Source: Bacteroidota bacterium
Lineage (GTDB): Bacteria > Bacteroidota > Bacteroidia > NS11-12g > UBA9320
NCBI GenBank assembly: GCA_013359235.1
Contig: JABWCE010000008.1
Coordinates: forward strand, 62,001 to 126,000
DNA: 64,000 bases
Direction: 5' to 3'
This document shows positions 1-9,078 of the stretch, piece by piece. Below the pieces are notes generated by a model. The model saw nothing but the letters and a program-made list of their open reading frames with translations. It was not told the origin of the DNA and ran no database searches. The translations under genes and the position numbers were made by a program. Numbering within the stretch: the first letter of the stretch is position 1; the number at the start of each line of letters is the position of its first letter.

Positions 1-1234
1 AATTTAGAAATATAGCCGATGTTTCAATGCCTCTGCCTCTTGACGATGAAATAGTATGCAAAATAGTATGAACAAAAATATTTGCTTTTTTAATCATTGC
101 ATGTGTCCATTTGCCAACTTCGTTTTTAAAATAAGAATTTTGAATGGTTAAATAATTGCACTGGCTATTAAATGCAATATCGCTTGTATTGTTTATAAAA
201 TAACAACTGTCAAAATAAACATGATGTACGTTTCTCAGGTCAAAAACCATTGCAAGATATGCATCATTTGTATTGCCTAATTCATTTAAAACAGGTTTGC
301 CGAAATTTTTAAATTTTATACCTTTAATTTTCAAATAAGCATTGTTGTTTTTACCGTAAACTGTTAAAAACCTGAACGAGTTTGAAACAGTAACAATAGA
401 ATCATTAGGGTTTATACCTTTATGAGTTTTTATCCAAATTGTATTTTCATCTCTTACAAAACCATCATATCCAAAACTCAAGTTTCTTAAATTGTAGTTA
501 CCCAACAATATTTCAGCGTTTAGCGAAGGGTAGGGGTATATTGAAGTGCTGCCAAGTACGCAAATGTTTGAATGGCGGGCATTTGAAGGTATTGTTGTGT
601 AGTAGAGATTTGAGTCAGTTTGTGTTTGCACCCATTTTGTAGTGATTACCATACCTCCGTCAAAAATTGGTTTGCTGTTAGGTGCAGCAATTATTACAAT
701 AGGTGTATTTTCGGTGCAACTATTATTAATATTCAATTGCAAATCGTTAGTTGAGTAAGTGCCATCAGTAAGGTATATGGTTGTTCCACAAATTACTTTA
801 CCCGAAGTGAATAAATTTTTTAAATTTCCGGGATTTTCTTTTGTGTAATCACCATTCCCATTTGGCGAAACCCATTTAATATCAGAAGTTGGGGTAAATG
901 TTGTTAATGCCCAAGTTTTCTGATTTAAAACTTCAAGTTCTTTGCTATTAGAATTATTAAATAATGTTATTTTTATTTCATAGCTTGTGTTTGCCTCAAG
1001 CAACATAATACTTCCTCTGAATTGTTTTTCATTAGAAATTGTAATTGTATCGGGCTGAAACCCAAGCAACCATTCTGATTCTGATTGTTTTTTGTATTCA
1101 ATTTGGCAACTGTCGTAATTGCCAATTTCACTTATTTTTATTCCAATAGAATTATAAGTTGGAAAAAGCTCTGTTTTTTGAGCTTTTAAATAGGCAGTAG
1201 CAAAAAGTAAAATAAATAGAACTAAAGGTTTCAT
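1..1234 (-). CDS. Secreted parallel beta-helix repeat protein (C-terminus outside the window)
   Basis: The frame is open from an ATG at 1234 to the left edge, giving 411 residues without a stop. It begins with a signal peptide (MKPLVLFILLFATAYLKAQ). A beta-sandwich, fibronectin-like stretch follows to about residue 120. The right-handed beta-helix signature then starts: a conserved NGNGDYT-type entry, GTTIYLTDGTYS, IVIIAAPNSKPIFDGG, and later rungs such as HVYFDSCYFINN. Such proteins are usually polysaccharide lyases or surface adhesins. No catalytic residues can be assigned, because the usual active-site rungs and any T9SS sorting domain lie beyond the edge. It starts 11 nt after the stop of the zinc-ribbon gene on the same strand, so the two may be co-transcribed. 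Family confidence is good; function is unknown. Confidence 0.75.
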   Translation of the reverse strand, partial: MKPLVLFILLFATAYLKAQKTELFPTYNSIGIKISEIGNYDSCQIEYKKQSESEWLLGFQPDTITISNEKQFRGSIMLLEANTSYEIKITLFNNSNSKELEVLNQKTWALTTFTPTSDIKWVSPNGNGDYTKENPGNLKNLFTSGKVICGTTIYLTDGTYSTNDLQLNINNSCTENTPIVIIAAPNSKPIFDGGMVITTKWVQTQTDSNLYYTTIPSNARHSNICVLGSTSIYPYPSLNAEILLGNYNLRNLSFGYDGFVRDENTIWIKTHKGINPNDSIVTVSNSFRFLTVYGKNNNAYLKIKGIKFKNFGKPVLNELGNTNDAYLAMVFDLRNVHHVYFDSCYFINNTSDIAFNSQCNYLTIQNSYFKNEVGKWTHAMIKKANIFVHTILHTISSSRGRGIETSAIFLN

Positions 1235-1245
1235 AAATTTAAGTT

Positions 1246-1506
1246 TTAGTCAAAAAATTCGCTCAACCAATGCTTTTTGCGGTGTTTGTGATAATCGTGA
1301 GAATCGTGATGCCTGTATTCTTTGAATTGCTGAGGTGATTGCTGATAGAATGGAGAACCCTTTTCGTTTGACATTGCTTTGTCAAGAATTTTATCAAGTT
1401 CGCCTCTATCAAGCCATATACCACGGCAACTGGGGCAATAATCAATTTCAACACCTTGTCTTTCTGACATAACTAAATCAACGTTTGTGCAATTTGGACA
1501 TTTCAT
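1246..1506 (-). CDS. Small TFIIB-type zinc-ribbon protein
   Basis: This 86-residue protein has two CPxC knuckles: MKCPNC at the N-terminus and YCPSCRGIWLDRGELDKIL from about residue 23. That matches the zf-TFIIB family of small stand-alone zinc ribbons, in which the second knuckle is followed by GxWLDxGEL. The C-terminal 40 residues are rich in His, Lys and Tyr and look disordered. The molecular role of the family is not established; nucleic-acid or protein binding is the usual guess. A TAnnTTTG box at 1584-1591 (-) could drive it with a leader of about 70 nt. Length is typical for the family. Confidence 0.8.
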   Translation of the reverse strand: MKCPNCTNVDLVMSERQGVEIDYCPSCRGIWLDRGELDKILDKAMSNEKGSPFYQQSPQQFKEYRHHDSHDYHKHRKKHWLSEFFD

Positions 1507-1583
1507 TTTTTATTAATTTAATATAGTTTTTTTAAAAAATTTGTTTTAAAATTATAGTATTTCAAATACTTCTTGAACTTTTA

Positions 1584-1591
1584 CAAAAATA
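1584..1591 (-). promoter_or_regulatory. TAnnTTTG box upstream of the zinc-ribbon gene
   Basis: On the minus strand this reads TATTTTTG, a perfect Bacteroidota -7 element. It lies in the 240-nt gap between the end of rodA (1747) and the zinc-ribbon ATG (1506). No convincing -33 TTTG was found at the expected distance. Confidence 0.35.
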
Positions 1592-1746
1592 TACTTTATT
1601 TATAAAACCTGATTTGGTTTGCTTTGTAATATTTAATTTTCAATTTCAAATTTTTCATTTGATAGTTTTTAAGATAAAGCAAATATAGAAATCTATGTTA
1701 AAATATTTATTATGAATAAAGAATAACCAAAATAAATATATTTGTT

Positions 1747-3030
1747 TTAATACATATCTTTTAAGGTACTCATCTCGGTAGAGCGGGTAGAGTCTAAACG
1801 AATTAGGGTAAATAATAATATTGTAAAACCTATAAGTGATGAACCTCCGTAGCTGAAAAAAGGTAAAGGAATACCAATAACAGGTACAAGCCCAATTGCC
1901 ATACCGATATTTATTGTGAAATGGAAAAATAAAATAGAAGCTACGCAATAGGCAAAAATTCTGTTGAAACGGTTTTTTTGCCTTTCGGCTAAATAATATA
2001 CTCTGGAAATCAAAACCACAAATAAAATTATAATAGTCATACTCCCCACCCAGCCCCATTCTTCACCAATTGTGCAAAAAATAAAATCGGTATGTTGTTC
2101 GGGTACATATCTTAGTTTGGTTTGTGTCCCTTGAAGATATCCTTTGCCTAAAAGCCCACCTGAGCCAATTGCTATTTTTGACTGATGCACATTGTATCCT
2201 TCTTTTTTCAAGTCTTCTAATAAACCAAATGTAACCAAAATTCGCTTTTTCTGATGCTCTTTAAGAACATGGTCCATTATTAAATTTATACTGGAACTAA
2301 AACCCGTAACTGCAAGTGTAATGAGCAATACAGGAATTGTAAGATATTTTTTTCTTGAACTGAAAATGTAAAACAACAGTGCAATGGCTGCAAAAACACC
2401 CGAAACCCAAATATTGCCGAAATACAATGTGAGAACAAAAATAATTACCGAGCAAAGAGCAATGATAAACCAAACCCCCGATAAACCTTCGCGGTATAAC
2501 ACAAGAAAAAATGACAAAAAAACCAATGCAGAGCCTGTATCTTTCTGAAGTAAAATAAGTATCATTGGCAATAAAAAAATCAAAACCGAAATTCTGAAAG
2601 TAAATTTATCGCTAAGTCTTGCATCAGGTGTACCCAAAAACTTGGCTAAAGCAAGCGAAACTCCATATTTGGCAAACTCGGCAGGTTGAAGGTTAAAACT
2701 TCCGATAGCTATCCAGTTTTTGTTTCCTGCTACTTCTTTTCCTATAACAAAAACTGAAATAACAAGTGCAATCAGCAAAAAATAAACGGTATAGGAAAAA
2801 ATATTGAATAGTTTATAATCTAAAAACATCCAAAAAATAGCAATAAATGCCGAGATACAAATGAATAAAAATTGTTTTCCGTAGTTTTTTGAAAGGTCGA
2901 AAATACTACCAGCCGATTCATTCCATGATGCCGAATAAATATTAAACCAGCCAAACAAAACCATAATTGCATAAATTACAATAATTGTCCAGTCAAAAGT
3001 GGCAGTATCAATTATTTTTTTTTCTTTCAT
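1747..3030 (-). CDS. rodA: Rod-shape determining protein RodA (SEDS peptidoglycan polymerase)
   Basis: This 427-residue polytopic membrane protein belongs to the FtsW/RodA/SpoVE (SEDS) family. These proteins polymerise lipid II glycan strands during cell elongation, together with PBP2. About ten hydrophobic segments are visible. Family landmarks include the region around LQPAEFAKYGVSLALAKFL (about 135-155) and the C-terminal VPVIGIPLPFFSYGGSSL motif (about 380-400). The periplasmic loop near PEQHTDFIFCTIGEEWGW is the other SEDS hallmark. The start overlaps the end of mrdA by 23 nt, which suggests tight translational coupling. It is the last gene of the mre operon. RodA rather than FtsW is supported by the mre/mrdA context. 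Confidence 0.95.
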   Translation of the reverse strand: MKEKKIIDTATFDWTIIVIYAIMVLFGWFNIYSASWNESAGSIFDLSKNYGKQFLFICISAFIAIFWMFLDYKLFNIFSYTVYFLLIALVISVFVIGKEVAGNKNWIAIGSFNLQPAEFAKYGVSLALAKFLGTPDARLSDKFTFRISVLIFLLPMILILLQKDTGSALVFLSFFLVLYREGLSGVWFIIALCSVIIFVLTLYFGNIWVSGVFAAIALLFYIFSSRKKYLTIPVLLITLAVTGFSSSINLIMDHVLKEHQKKRILVTFGLLEDLKKEGYNVHQSKIAIGSGGLLGKGYLQGTQTKLRYVPEQHTDFIFCTIGEEWGWVGSMTIIILFVVLISRVYYLAERQKNRFNRIFAYCVASILFFHFTINIGMAIGLVPVIGIPLPFFSYGGSSLIGFTILLFTLIRLDSTRSTEMSTLKDMY

Positions 3031-5002
3031 TTTTGTTTAAAGCAAGTTTTTCTGTTATTAAAGCTACATTTTTAAAATTAGTTTTTGTAGTTTTTCTTTT
3101 GCTTGTATCAGTTTTTTGATTATTTATTTCTTCTCTTTCTAATTCATTCTTCTTTTCAACTGAGTCTTTTGATTTAGGGGTTTTAAGCAGATATGCTTTT
3201 AAAATTCTCTCTTCCATTTCGGGCTTTGACGATACGGTATCACGTTTCAGGTATTTTTCAATCATAAGTGTAGCAATTGGTGCAGCCCAAGTAGCCCCAT
3301 ATCCCGCATTTTCAACTATACACGCAATGGCTATTTTTGGATTGTCTTTTGGTGCAAAACACATAAATACTGCATGATTTTTTCCATGTGGGTTTTGTAC
3401 AGTACCTGTCTTGCCGCATATTTCTATACCCTCAATGCCTGTACGGGCTGCGGTTCCGTTTATAAGTGTTTGTTTCATTCCTTCTACTACTACTTCAAAG
3501 TGTTCTTTTTTTATGTTTATTTTATGTTTGGTTTTAAATTTTACAGGAATAGCATTTTTATCATCAATTTTTTTAATGCAATGTGGTGTGTAGTAGTATC
3601 CACGGTTTGCAATAGCACTTATTACATTTGCCATTTGTAATGGAGTTATCAATATTTCGCCTTGCCCTATTGATAGCGATATTATTCTTGTAAAACCCCA
3701 GCGATTGTTGTGCATTTTATCGTAAAATTCGGGTGTTGGAATATTTCCTTCAGATTCAAAGTTTATATCAGAACCAAGTTTGTTATCTAAACCAAATTGC
3801 AACATAAAGTTTCGCCAATGAATATAAGCATCACGTGTATTTTTGTATTTTGGGTTTTCTATAATTTCTTTAAATGTATTACAAAAATATGCGTTACAAC
3901 TATTTGCTACTGCACCTCTCAAATCAAGATTTTGAGGATGTGGATGACAATTTACATGAAGGTTTGCAATAGAATATCCGCGATAGCACGGAAAAGTAGT
4001 TTCAGGGTATATAACTTCTTCTTCAAGCCCTATTAATCCGTTAAGCAATTTGAAAACCGAGCCCGGAGGATATGCAGCCGTTACTGCTCTGTTGTATAGT
4101 GGCAATGTAGGGTCATTTAATAGTTTTCCATAGTTTAGCTTTTTGTTTCTTATAGTTAAAGCTTCGGGCTTATATGCCGGACTTGAAACTAAAGTGAGAA
4201 TTTCGCCGGTTGATGGTTCTATTGCTACTACGCTTCCTGCTTTGTTTTGCATAAGTTTACTTGCATATTCCTGAAGCATCAAATCAAGGGTTGTTGTAAC
4301 TTTTTTGCCCGATACAGGTGTTTTGTCAAATTTGCCTTTTAGATAGCTGCCTTGTTGCCTTCCTCTGCTATCAACCAATATTACTTCTTCTCCTTTTATA
4401 CCTCTCAAATCTTTTTCATAGTATTTTTCTAAACCAGCCAAACCAATAAAATCACCTTTTGAGTAGTATCCATCTTCATTTTGCTTTTCGAGTTGTTTTT
4501 TTGAAATTTCACCTATGTATCCTAAAACATGAGCTCCTGAATTTGTTTTATACATTCTGTCTGTTTTTATTTCTATATAAAATTTTCCAAATTCGTACAT
4601 TCTTTCTTGCAATGCCGCGTATTTGTAATATTCAAGGTTTTTGTAAAATGTGGCACTACCTTTATATACAGTCTTTTCGGCTTTTTTAAGTCTTTCGATA
4701 AAATTTTCTTTACTTATATTTAAAATATTGCAGAAACCAATAGTATCAAAGTTTTTCAATGAAAAAGGATAGGAAATAGACAAATCATAGAAATTATCAT
4801 TAAATGCAATTAGTTTATTGTGCCTGTCGTATATAAGCCCTCTATTTGGGTGAATTGTAAGAATTTTTTTAGAGTTTGCATTTGCAAATTCAACATAAGA
4901 TGTATCAATCACCTGAAGGTAAAATAAGCGAATAGAGTATATTAGCCCAATTGCTATTACAGCTATTATCAGCGATAAATTTCTATTACCACCCTTAGAC
5001 AT
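3008..5002 (-). CDS. mrdA: Penicillin-binding protein 2 (elongasome transpeptidase)
   Basis: This 664-residue class B PBP cross-links peptidoglycan in the elongasome with RodA. An N-terminal membrane anchor spans about residues 8-30 and is followed by the pedestal/dimerisation domain. The transpeptidase domain shows all three active-site motifs: SVFK (Ser about 315, within YPPGSVFKLLNG), SCN (about 368-370) and KTG (about 531-533). The C-terminal tail of about 60 residues is Lys/Glu/Thr-rich and is probably disordered. The gene overlaps mreD upstream by 8 nt and rodA downstream by 23 nt. The length is normal for Bacteroidota PBP2. Confidence 0.95.
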   Translation of the reverse strand: MSKGGNRNLSLIIAVIAIGLIYSIRLFYLQVIDTSYVEFANANSKKILTIHPNRGLIYDRHNKLIAFNDNFYDLSISYPFSLKNFDTIGFCNILNISKENFIERLKKAEKTVYKGSATFYKNLEYYKYAALQERMYEFGKFYIEIKTDRMYKTNSGAHVLGYIGEISKKQLEKQNEDGYYSKGDFIGLAGLEKYYEKDLRGIKGEEVILVDSRGRQQGSYLKGKFDKTPVSGKKVTTTLDLMLQEYASKLMQNKAGSVVAIEPSTGEILTLVSSPAYKPEALTIRNKKLNYGKLLNDPTLPLYNRAVTAAYPPGSVFKLLNGLIGLEEEVIYPETTFPCYRGYSIANLHVNCHPHPQNLDLRGAVANSCNAYFCNTFKEIIENPKYKNTRDAYIHWRNFMLQFGLDNKLGSDINFESEGNIPTPEFYDKMHNNRWGFTRIISLSIGQGEILITPLQMANVISAIANRGYYYTPHCIKKIDDKNAIPVKFKTKHKINIKKEHFEVVVEGMKQTLINGTAARTGIEGIEICGKTGTVQNPHGKNHAVFMCFAPKDNPKIAIACIVENAGYGATWAAPIATLMIEKYLKRDTVSSKPEMEERILKAYLLKTPKSKDSVEKKNELEREEINNQKTDTSKRKTTKTNFKNVALITEKLALNKNERKKNN

Positions 5003-5513
5003 TTGTAGTTTTGCGACTAAAAATAAAACCTGTTAAAATTATTAAAACAGTGGCTGCAATTCCGCTTGTTGCAGCTTTTATCGAGTTTGAAAGTAACCCT
5101 GAAAATTGAAAAGCTTCCATTACATACATTAGCCAATGATAAAAAAGTGAACAAATCAAAATGTAAATTATATGCCATGTAAATGAAATATTTCTGATAT
5201 TTGGCGACATGCCTCGTTCTATCTCTTCCTTATCAAGCGAAAATTTAATATAAAAGAACCTGAAATAGCCCAATGCAGTACTACAAAAGGCATGTATTCC
5301 GTATGTGTTAGAAAGCCCGTCAATAATTGCTCCGCTTACAAAACCGGCTGTTATACAAAGCCATATATCAGTATTTATTGGCAAAAGCAACAAAAACATT
5401 ATAAACAGTTGAATGTTGAAATAGCTGCTTATATCAAGATTGTTGAGTATAAAAACCTGAAAGCACCCAAGCAATATAAATGAAATTATATGTTTTATAA
5501 TACTAATTGTCAA
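4995..5513 (-). CDS. mreD: Rod-shape determining protein MreD
   Basis: This 172-residue membrane protein has about five predicted transmembrane helices and no soluble domain. Sequence conservation in MreD is weak. The call rests on size, topology and the position between mreC and mrdA, overlapping both (11 nt with mreC and 8 nt with mrdA). The motif-like segment ITAGFVSGAIIDGLSNTYG resembles the conserved MreD loop containing GLxxD. MreD links cytoplasmic MreB filaments to the periplasmic MreC/PBP2 machinery. Confidence 0.85.
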   Translation of the reverse strand: MTISIIKHIISFILLGCFQVFILNNLDISSYFNIQLFIMFLLLLPINTDIWLCITAGFVSGAIIDGLSNTYGIHAFCSTALGYFRFFYIKFSLDKEEIERGMSPNIRNISFTWHIIYILICSLFYHWLMYVMEAFQFSGLLSNSIKAATSGIAATVLIILTGFIFSRKTTNV

Positions 5514-6336
5514 TTTCTAACTGGTTTTCTAAAGTTTCAATTTCGTTTCGCTGCAAATTGTTTATAATGTAAACACTTCTAAGGTTTGTAAAATTAGATG
5601 ATAATTTTACTTTAATTGTAAGAAATGTTTCTGTAACCGATGATTTTACTTCGGTAATTTTTCCAATCATTACATTTTCGGGAAAAATTGTTGAATATGG
5701 GCTAGTTTTTACAATTTCACCTTTTTTAACGGTATTAAATTTATTTACTCCTTCAATGTTTACAAAAAAGGGAGAATTACCCTTCCAAACAATTCTGCCA
5801 ATTGATGAATTTCCGGCAAGTTTTGGAGTAATTTTAAATTTGCTGTTTAGCACTGACATTGCAATACTAAAATTTTCTGATGCCACAACTACTATTCCTA
5901 CTATACCTTCAGGACAAATTACACCCATGTTTTTCTTTACTCCATGCCTTGTTCCTTTGTCAATAGTTAAATAATTGTTTATTTTATCTGTTGAATTTTG
6001 GATGACGTTTCCAGTAATGTATGTAAACTTTTGCCTGAATGATGTGTCGGTATTTCTTATTGTATCGCCTTTATCAATATAATATGATTCGATTATTTGT
6101 TTTCTAAGTTCGTTATTTTCATTTTGCAATCTTATGTTTTCATCGGCAAGGGTAAAATATCTTGTAATATTTGCCCTTTGTTTAATAATGTTTCCGTTTA
6201 CATTGTTTGATGTGTTAAGAATAACGGCATGATGATAAATGTTGAAAGTGTAAATTATATAAAAAGCTAAAGATTCAAGTATTAAAAACAAAAAGAAATG
6301 TGAATATCGCTGTATAAATAGGAAGAAATTCCGCAT
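5503..6336 (-). CDS. mreC: Rod-shape determining protein MreC
   Basis: This 277-residue protein has an N-terminal transmembrane anchor (about residues 10-32). A coiled-coil stretch follows (about 60-95, ENIRLQNENNELRKQI), then the two six-stranded beta-barrels typical of MreC (about 105-265). Conserved family features include YLTIDKGTRHGVKKNMGVI and the GIVGIVVVASENFS region. MreC activates PBP2 in the periplasm. It lies 24 nt downstream of mreB and overlaps mreD by 11 nt. Confidence 0.93.
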   Translation of the reverse strand: MRNFFLFIQRYSHFFLFLILESLAFYIIYTFNIYHHAVILNTSNNVNGNIIKQRANITRYFTLADENIRLQNENNELRKQIIESYYIDKGDTIRNTDTSFRQKFTYITGNVIQNSTDKINNYLTIDKGTRHGVKKNMGVICPEGIVGIVVVASENFSIAMSVLNSKFKITPKLAGNSSIGRIVWKGNSPFFVNIEGVNKFNTVKKGEIVKTSPYSTIFPENVMIGKITEVKSSVTETFLTIKVKLSSNFTNLRSVYIINNLQRNEIETLENQLEIDN

Positions 6337-6360
6337 GTATAATTCACCTCTATAATTTTA

Positions 6361-7383
6361 TTATTGCATAATTGAACGGAAAGATTCAAGATTTTTTAAA
6401 GTATGAGCCGTACCTCTAACAACAGCTCTAAGCGGGTCTTCGGCAATGTAAACCGGTAATTTTGATTTTATCGAAATTCGTTTGTCAAGCCCTCTAAGCA
6501 AAGCACCCCCTCCTGTTAAATAAAGACCTGTATTGTAAATATCAGCACTCAGTTCGGGCGGGGTAAGTTCAAGTGCTTTTAGTACAGCTTCTTCAATTTT
6601 TGATATTGATTTATCTAATGCTAATGCAATTTCTGAATACGAAATATGAATTTGTTTTGGTATTCCGGTCATCAAATCACGCCCATTTACTGGATAATCG
6701 TCAGGTGGATTATCTAACTCGGGTAAAGCAGAGCCTACTTCAATTTTTATAATTTCTGCTGTTCGTTCACCAATTAACAAATTGTGCTGGCGGCGCATAT
6801 ATTCTACAATATCTTCTGTAAAATCATCACCTGCCACTCTTATACTTTGGTCGCATACTATTCCCGAAAGTGCTATCACAGCTATTTCGGTGGTTCCGCC
6901 ACCAATATCTATTATCATATTTCCCATAGGTTCTGATACGTCAATCCCAATTCCAATTGCAGCAGCCATAGGTTCGTGAATAAGATAAACTTCTTTGGCT
7001 CCTGCTCTTTCGGCTGATTCTTTTACTGCCCGTTTTTCAACTTCGGTAATTCCCGAAGGTATGCAAATTACCATTTTGAGTTGTGGCTTGAATAGAGATT
7101 TGCCGGGATTGATAAGTTTTATCATCCCTCTAATCATTTGCTCGGCAGCTTCAAAATCTGCTATTACACCATCTTTCAATGGTCTTATGGTTTTGATGTT
7201 TTCATGGGCTTTGCCGTGCATTTTTTGTGCTTCTCGCCCTATGGCTATTACTTCGCCTGTTGACCTGTTTTTGGCAATAATTGAGGGTTCGTCCACTACT
7301 ACTTTATCTTTATAAACTATTAAAGTGTTTGCGGTGCCTAAGTCAATGGCCAATTCCTGTGTTAAAAAGTTAAAAATGCCCAT
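6361..7383 (-). CDS. mreB: Rod-shape determining actin homologue MreB
   Basis: This 340-residue bacterial actin organises lateral wall synthesis at the membrane. The actin-fold nucleotide motifs are present: phosphate-1 DLGTANTLIVY (about 14-24), phosphate-2 IDIGGGTTEIAVI (about 158-170) and the adenosine motif TGGGALLRGLDKRI (about 289-302). The N-terminus MGIFNFLTQ resembles the amphipathic membrane-binding stretch of other MreBs. It is the first mre gene, 130 nt downstream of purH, and a TAnnTTTG box at 7406-7413 may give it its own promoter. Confidence 0.97.
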   Translation of the reverse strand: MGIFNFLTQELAIDLGTANTLIVYKDKVVVDEPSIIAKNRSTGEVIAIGREAQKMHGKAHENIKTIRPLKDGVIADFEAAEQMIRGMIKLINPGKSLFKPQLKMVICIPSGITEVEKRAVKESAERAGAKEVYLIHEPMAAAIGIGIDVSEPMGNMIIDIGGGTTEIAVIALSGIVCDQSIRVAGDDFTEDIVEYMRRQHNLLIGERTAEIIKIEVGSALPELDNPPDDYPVNGRDLMTGIPKQIHISYSEIALALDKSISKIEEAVLKALELTPPELSADIYNTGLYLTGGGALLRGLDKRISIKSKLPVYIAEDPLRAVVRGTAHTLKNLESFRSIMQ

Positions 7384-7405
7384 TAAAGCTGTTTATATTT
7401 TTCTA

Positions 7406-7413
7406 CAAATTTA
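7406..7413 (-). promoter_or_regulatory. TAnnTTTG box upstream of mreB
   Basis: This reads TAAATTTG on the minus strand, 22 nt upstream of the mreB ATG, within the 130-nt purH-mreB gap. No TTTG-type -33 element was seen at the usual spacing, so activity is a guess. Confidence 0.4.
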
Positions 7414-7513
7414 TTGCGATTTGCTTTGTTTTGTTATTTATTAAAAAAAAATTATTTACAACTGTGTAAAACTATAACTTTATATTTTATTACATCAATT
7501 TTTTGTTTTCAAA

Positions 7514-9004
7514 TTAATGTTTGAAATGCCTGTAACCTGTTATTACCATTGCTATATTTTGCTTATTACAGTAATCAATTGAAAGTTGGTCGTTTATTGA
7601 CCCACCTGGTTGCAAAACTGCTGTTATTCCTTCGTTGTCGGCTATTTCTACACAATCGGGAAATGGAAAAAAAGCATCACTTGCCATTACCGCATCTTTT
7701 AGTTCAAAACCAAAGTGCTTTGCTTTGTGAATAGCTTGTTTTAATGCATCTACTCTACTTGTTTGCCCTGTGCCGGAAGCGAGTAGTTGTTTGTTTTTGA
7801 ACAATACAATTGCATTAGATTTTGTATGTTTTACCAGAATATCGGCAAAAATCAAATCTTCTATCTGCATTTTAAGCGGTTGTTTTTGGGTTACTATTTT
7901 CAAGTTTTCTTCTTTCAAAATTAGATTATCTCTATTTTGTTCCAAAAAGCCATTTAGTACTGTTCGCATTGTATTTTGAGGTAAAAATGGGTTTTTCAAT
8001 TCCAGTATTATTCTGTTTTTTTTGCTTTGCAATATTTTTAATGAATTTTGAGAGTATGACGGAGCTATTATTACTTCAAAAAAAAGTTTATCAATTTCTA
8101 ATGCTGCCTTTTCATCAATTTGTCCGTTGCTGCACAATATACCTCCAAAAGCCGAAAGCGGATCGCATGATAAGGCTTTTTTATAAGCCTCCAAAGTATT
8201 TTCGCCAAATGAAAACCCACAAGCATTATTGTGTTTAATAATTGCAAATACAATTTCATTTTTGGGAAAATCAAGCACAAGGCTCACAGCAGAATCAATA
8301 TCTAAAAGATTGTTATACGACAATTCTTTGCCCTGATATTTTATGAAGAAATTATCGAGATTTCCCTTGAAAAAAGCTTTTTGATGTGGATTTTCGCCAT
8401 ATCTAAGTTCATAAGTTTTAATTTCAGTAAAGTATTCATTAATAAGTTTGTCATAATCCGAAGTATTTTTAAAGGCTTCATTAGCCAATTTTCTACGATA
8501 ATCTAAAGTTGTAGAACATGAGTTTTCGGTAATTGTTTCAAGTAATTTTTGATATTGGTTTTTGTTTGAAATAATTACAGTGTCTTCAAAATTTTTGGCT
8601 GCGGCTCTTATTAATGATACTCCGCCAATATCAATTTTTTCAATAATTTCTTCTTCGGTACAGCCATTATTTACGGTCTCTGCAAATGGATATAAATCAA
8701 CAATTACAAGGTCTATCGGTGGTATATTGAATTGTGAAATTTCAGAAATATCAGTTTCATTTTGCCTTCGGAACAAAATCCCTCCAAAAACTGAGGGATG
8801 TAGGGTTTTTACTCTACCTCCCAAAATTGAAGGGAAACCTGTAATTTTTTCAACAGGAGTAACTTCGATTCCAAGTTTTTCAATAAAAGTTTGAGTTCCG
8901 CCTGTTGAATAAATTTTTACTCCCGAATCGTTTAATTTATTTACTATTTGTTCAAGTCCGTCTTTGTAAAAAACCGAAATTAATGCCGATGAAATTTTTT
9001 TCAT
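7514..9004 (-). CDS. purH: Bifunctional AICAR transformylase / IMP cyclohydrolase
   Basis: PurH catalyses the last two steps of IMP synthesis in the cytoplasm. The N-terminal IMP cyclohydrolase (MGS-like) domain shows ISVFYKDGLEQIV, YSTGGTQTFIEK and GFPSILGGRVKTLHP. The C-terminal transformylase domain shows ELRYGENPHQKAFF, IIKHNNACGF, DPLSAFGGI, and the end segment PGGSINDQLSIDYCN then MVITGYRHFKH. I chose the ATG at 9004 (497 aa). A longer frame from a TTG at 9016 would begin inside the TAATTTTG box at 9014-9021. In related bacteria purH commonly precedes mreB, as here. Confidence 0.97.
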   Translation of the reverse strand: MKKISSALISVFYKDGLEQIVNKLNDSGVKIYSTGGTQTFIEKLGIEVTPVEKITGFPSILGGRVKTLHPSVFGGILFRRQNETDISEISQFNIPPIDLVIVDLYPFAETVNNGCTEEEIIEKIDIGGVSLIRAAAKNFEDTVIISNKNQYQKLLETITENSCSTTLDYRRKLANEAFKNTSDYDKLINEYFTEIKTYELRYGENPHQKAFFKGNLDNFFIKYQGKELSYNNLLDIDSAVSLVLDFPKNEIVFAIIKHNNACGFSFGENTLEAYKKALSCDPLSAFGGILCSNGQIDEKAALEIDKLFFEVIIAPSYSQNSLKILQSKKNRIILELKNPFLPQNTMRTVLNGFLEQNRDNLILKEENLKIVTQKQPLKMQIEDLIFADILVKHTKSNAIVLFKNKQLLASGTGQTSRVDALKQAIHKAKHFGFELKDAVMASDAFFPFPDCVEIADNEGITAVLQPGGSINDQLSIDYCNKQNIAMVITGYRHFKH

Positions 9005-9013
9005 ATTACATGG

Positions 9014-9021
9014 CAAAATTA
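9014..9021 (-). promoter_or_regulatory. TAnnTTTG box just upstream of purH
   Basis: This reads TAATTTTG on the minus strand. Its last base is 9 nt before the ATG at 9004, so an active promoter here would give an almost leaderless mRNA. No matching -33 element was found. Confidence 0.45.
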
Positions 9022-9078
9022 GCTATTTGTAGGTATTTAATAACTTAAAGTGCCAAAGTTGTTAATTAAAATTAGTTG

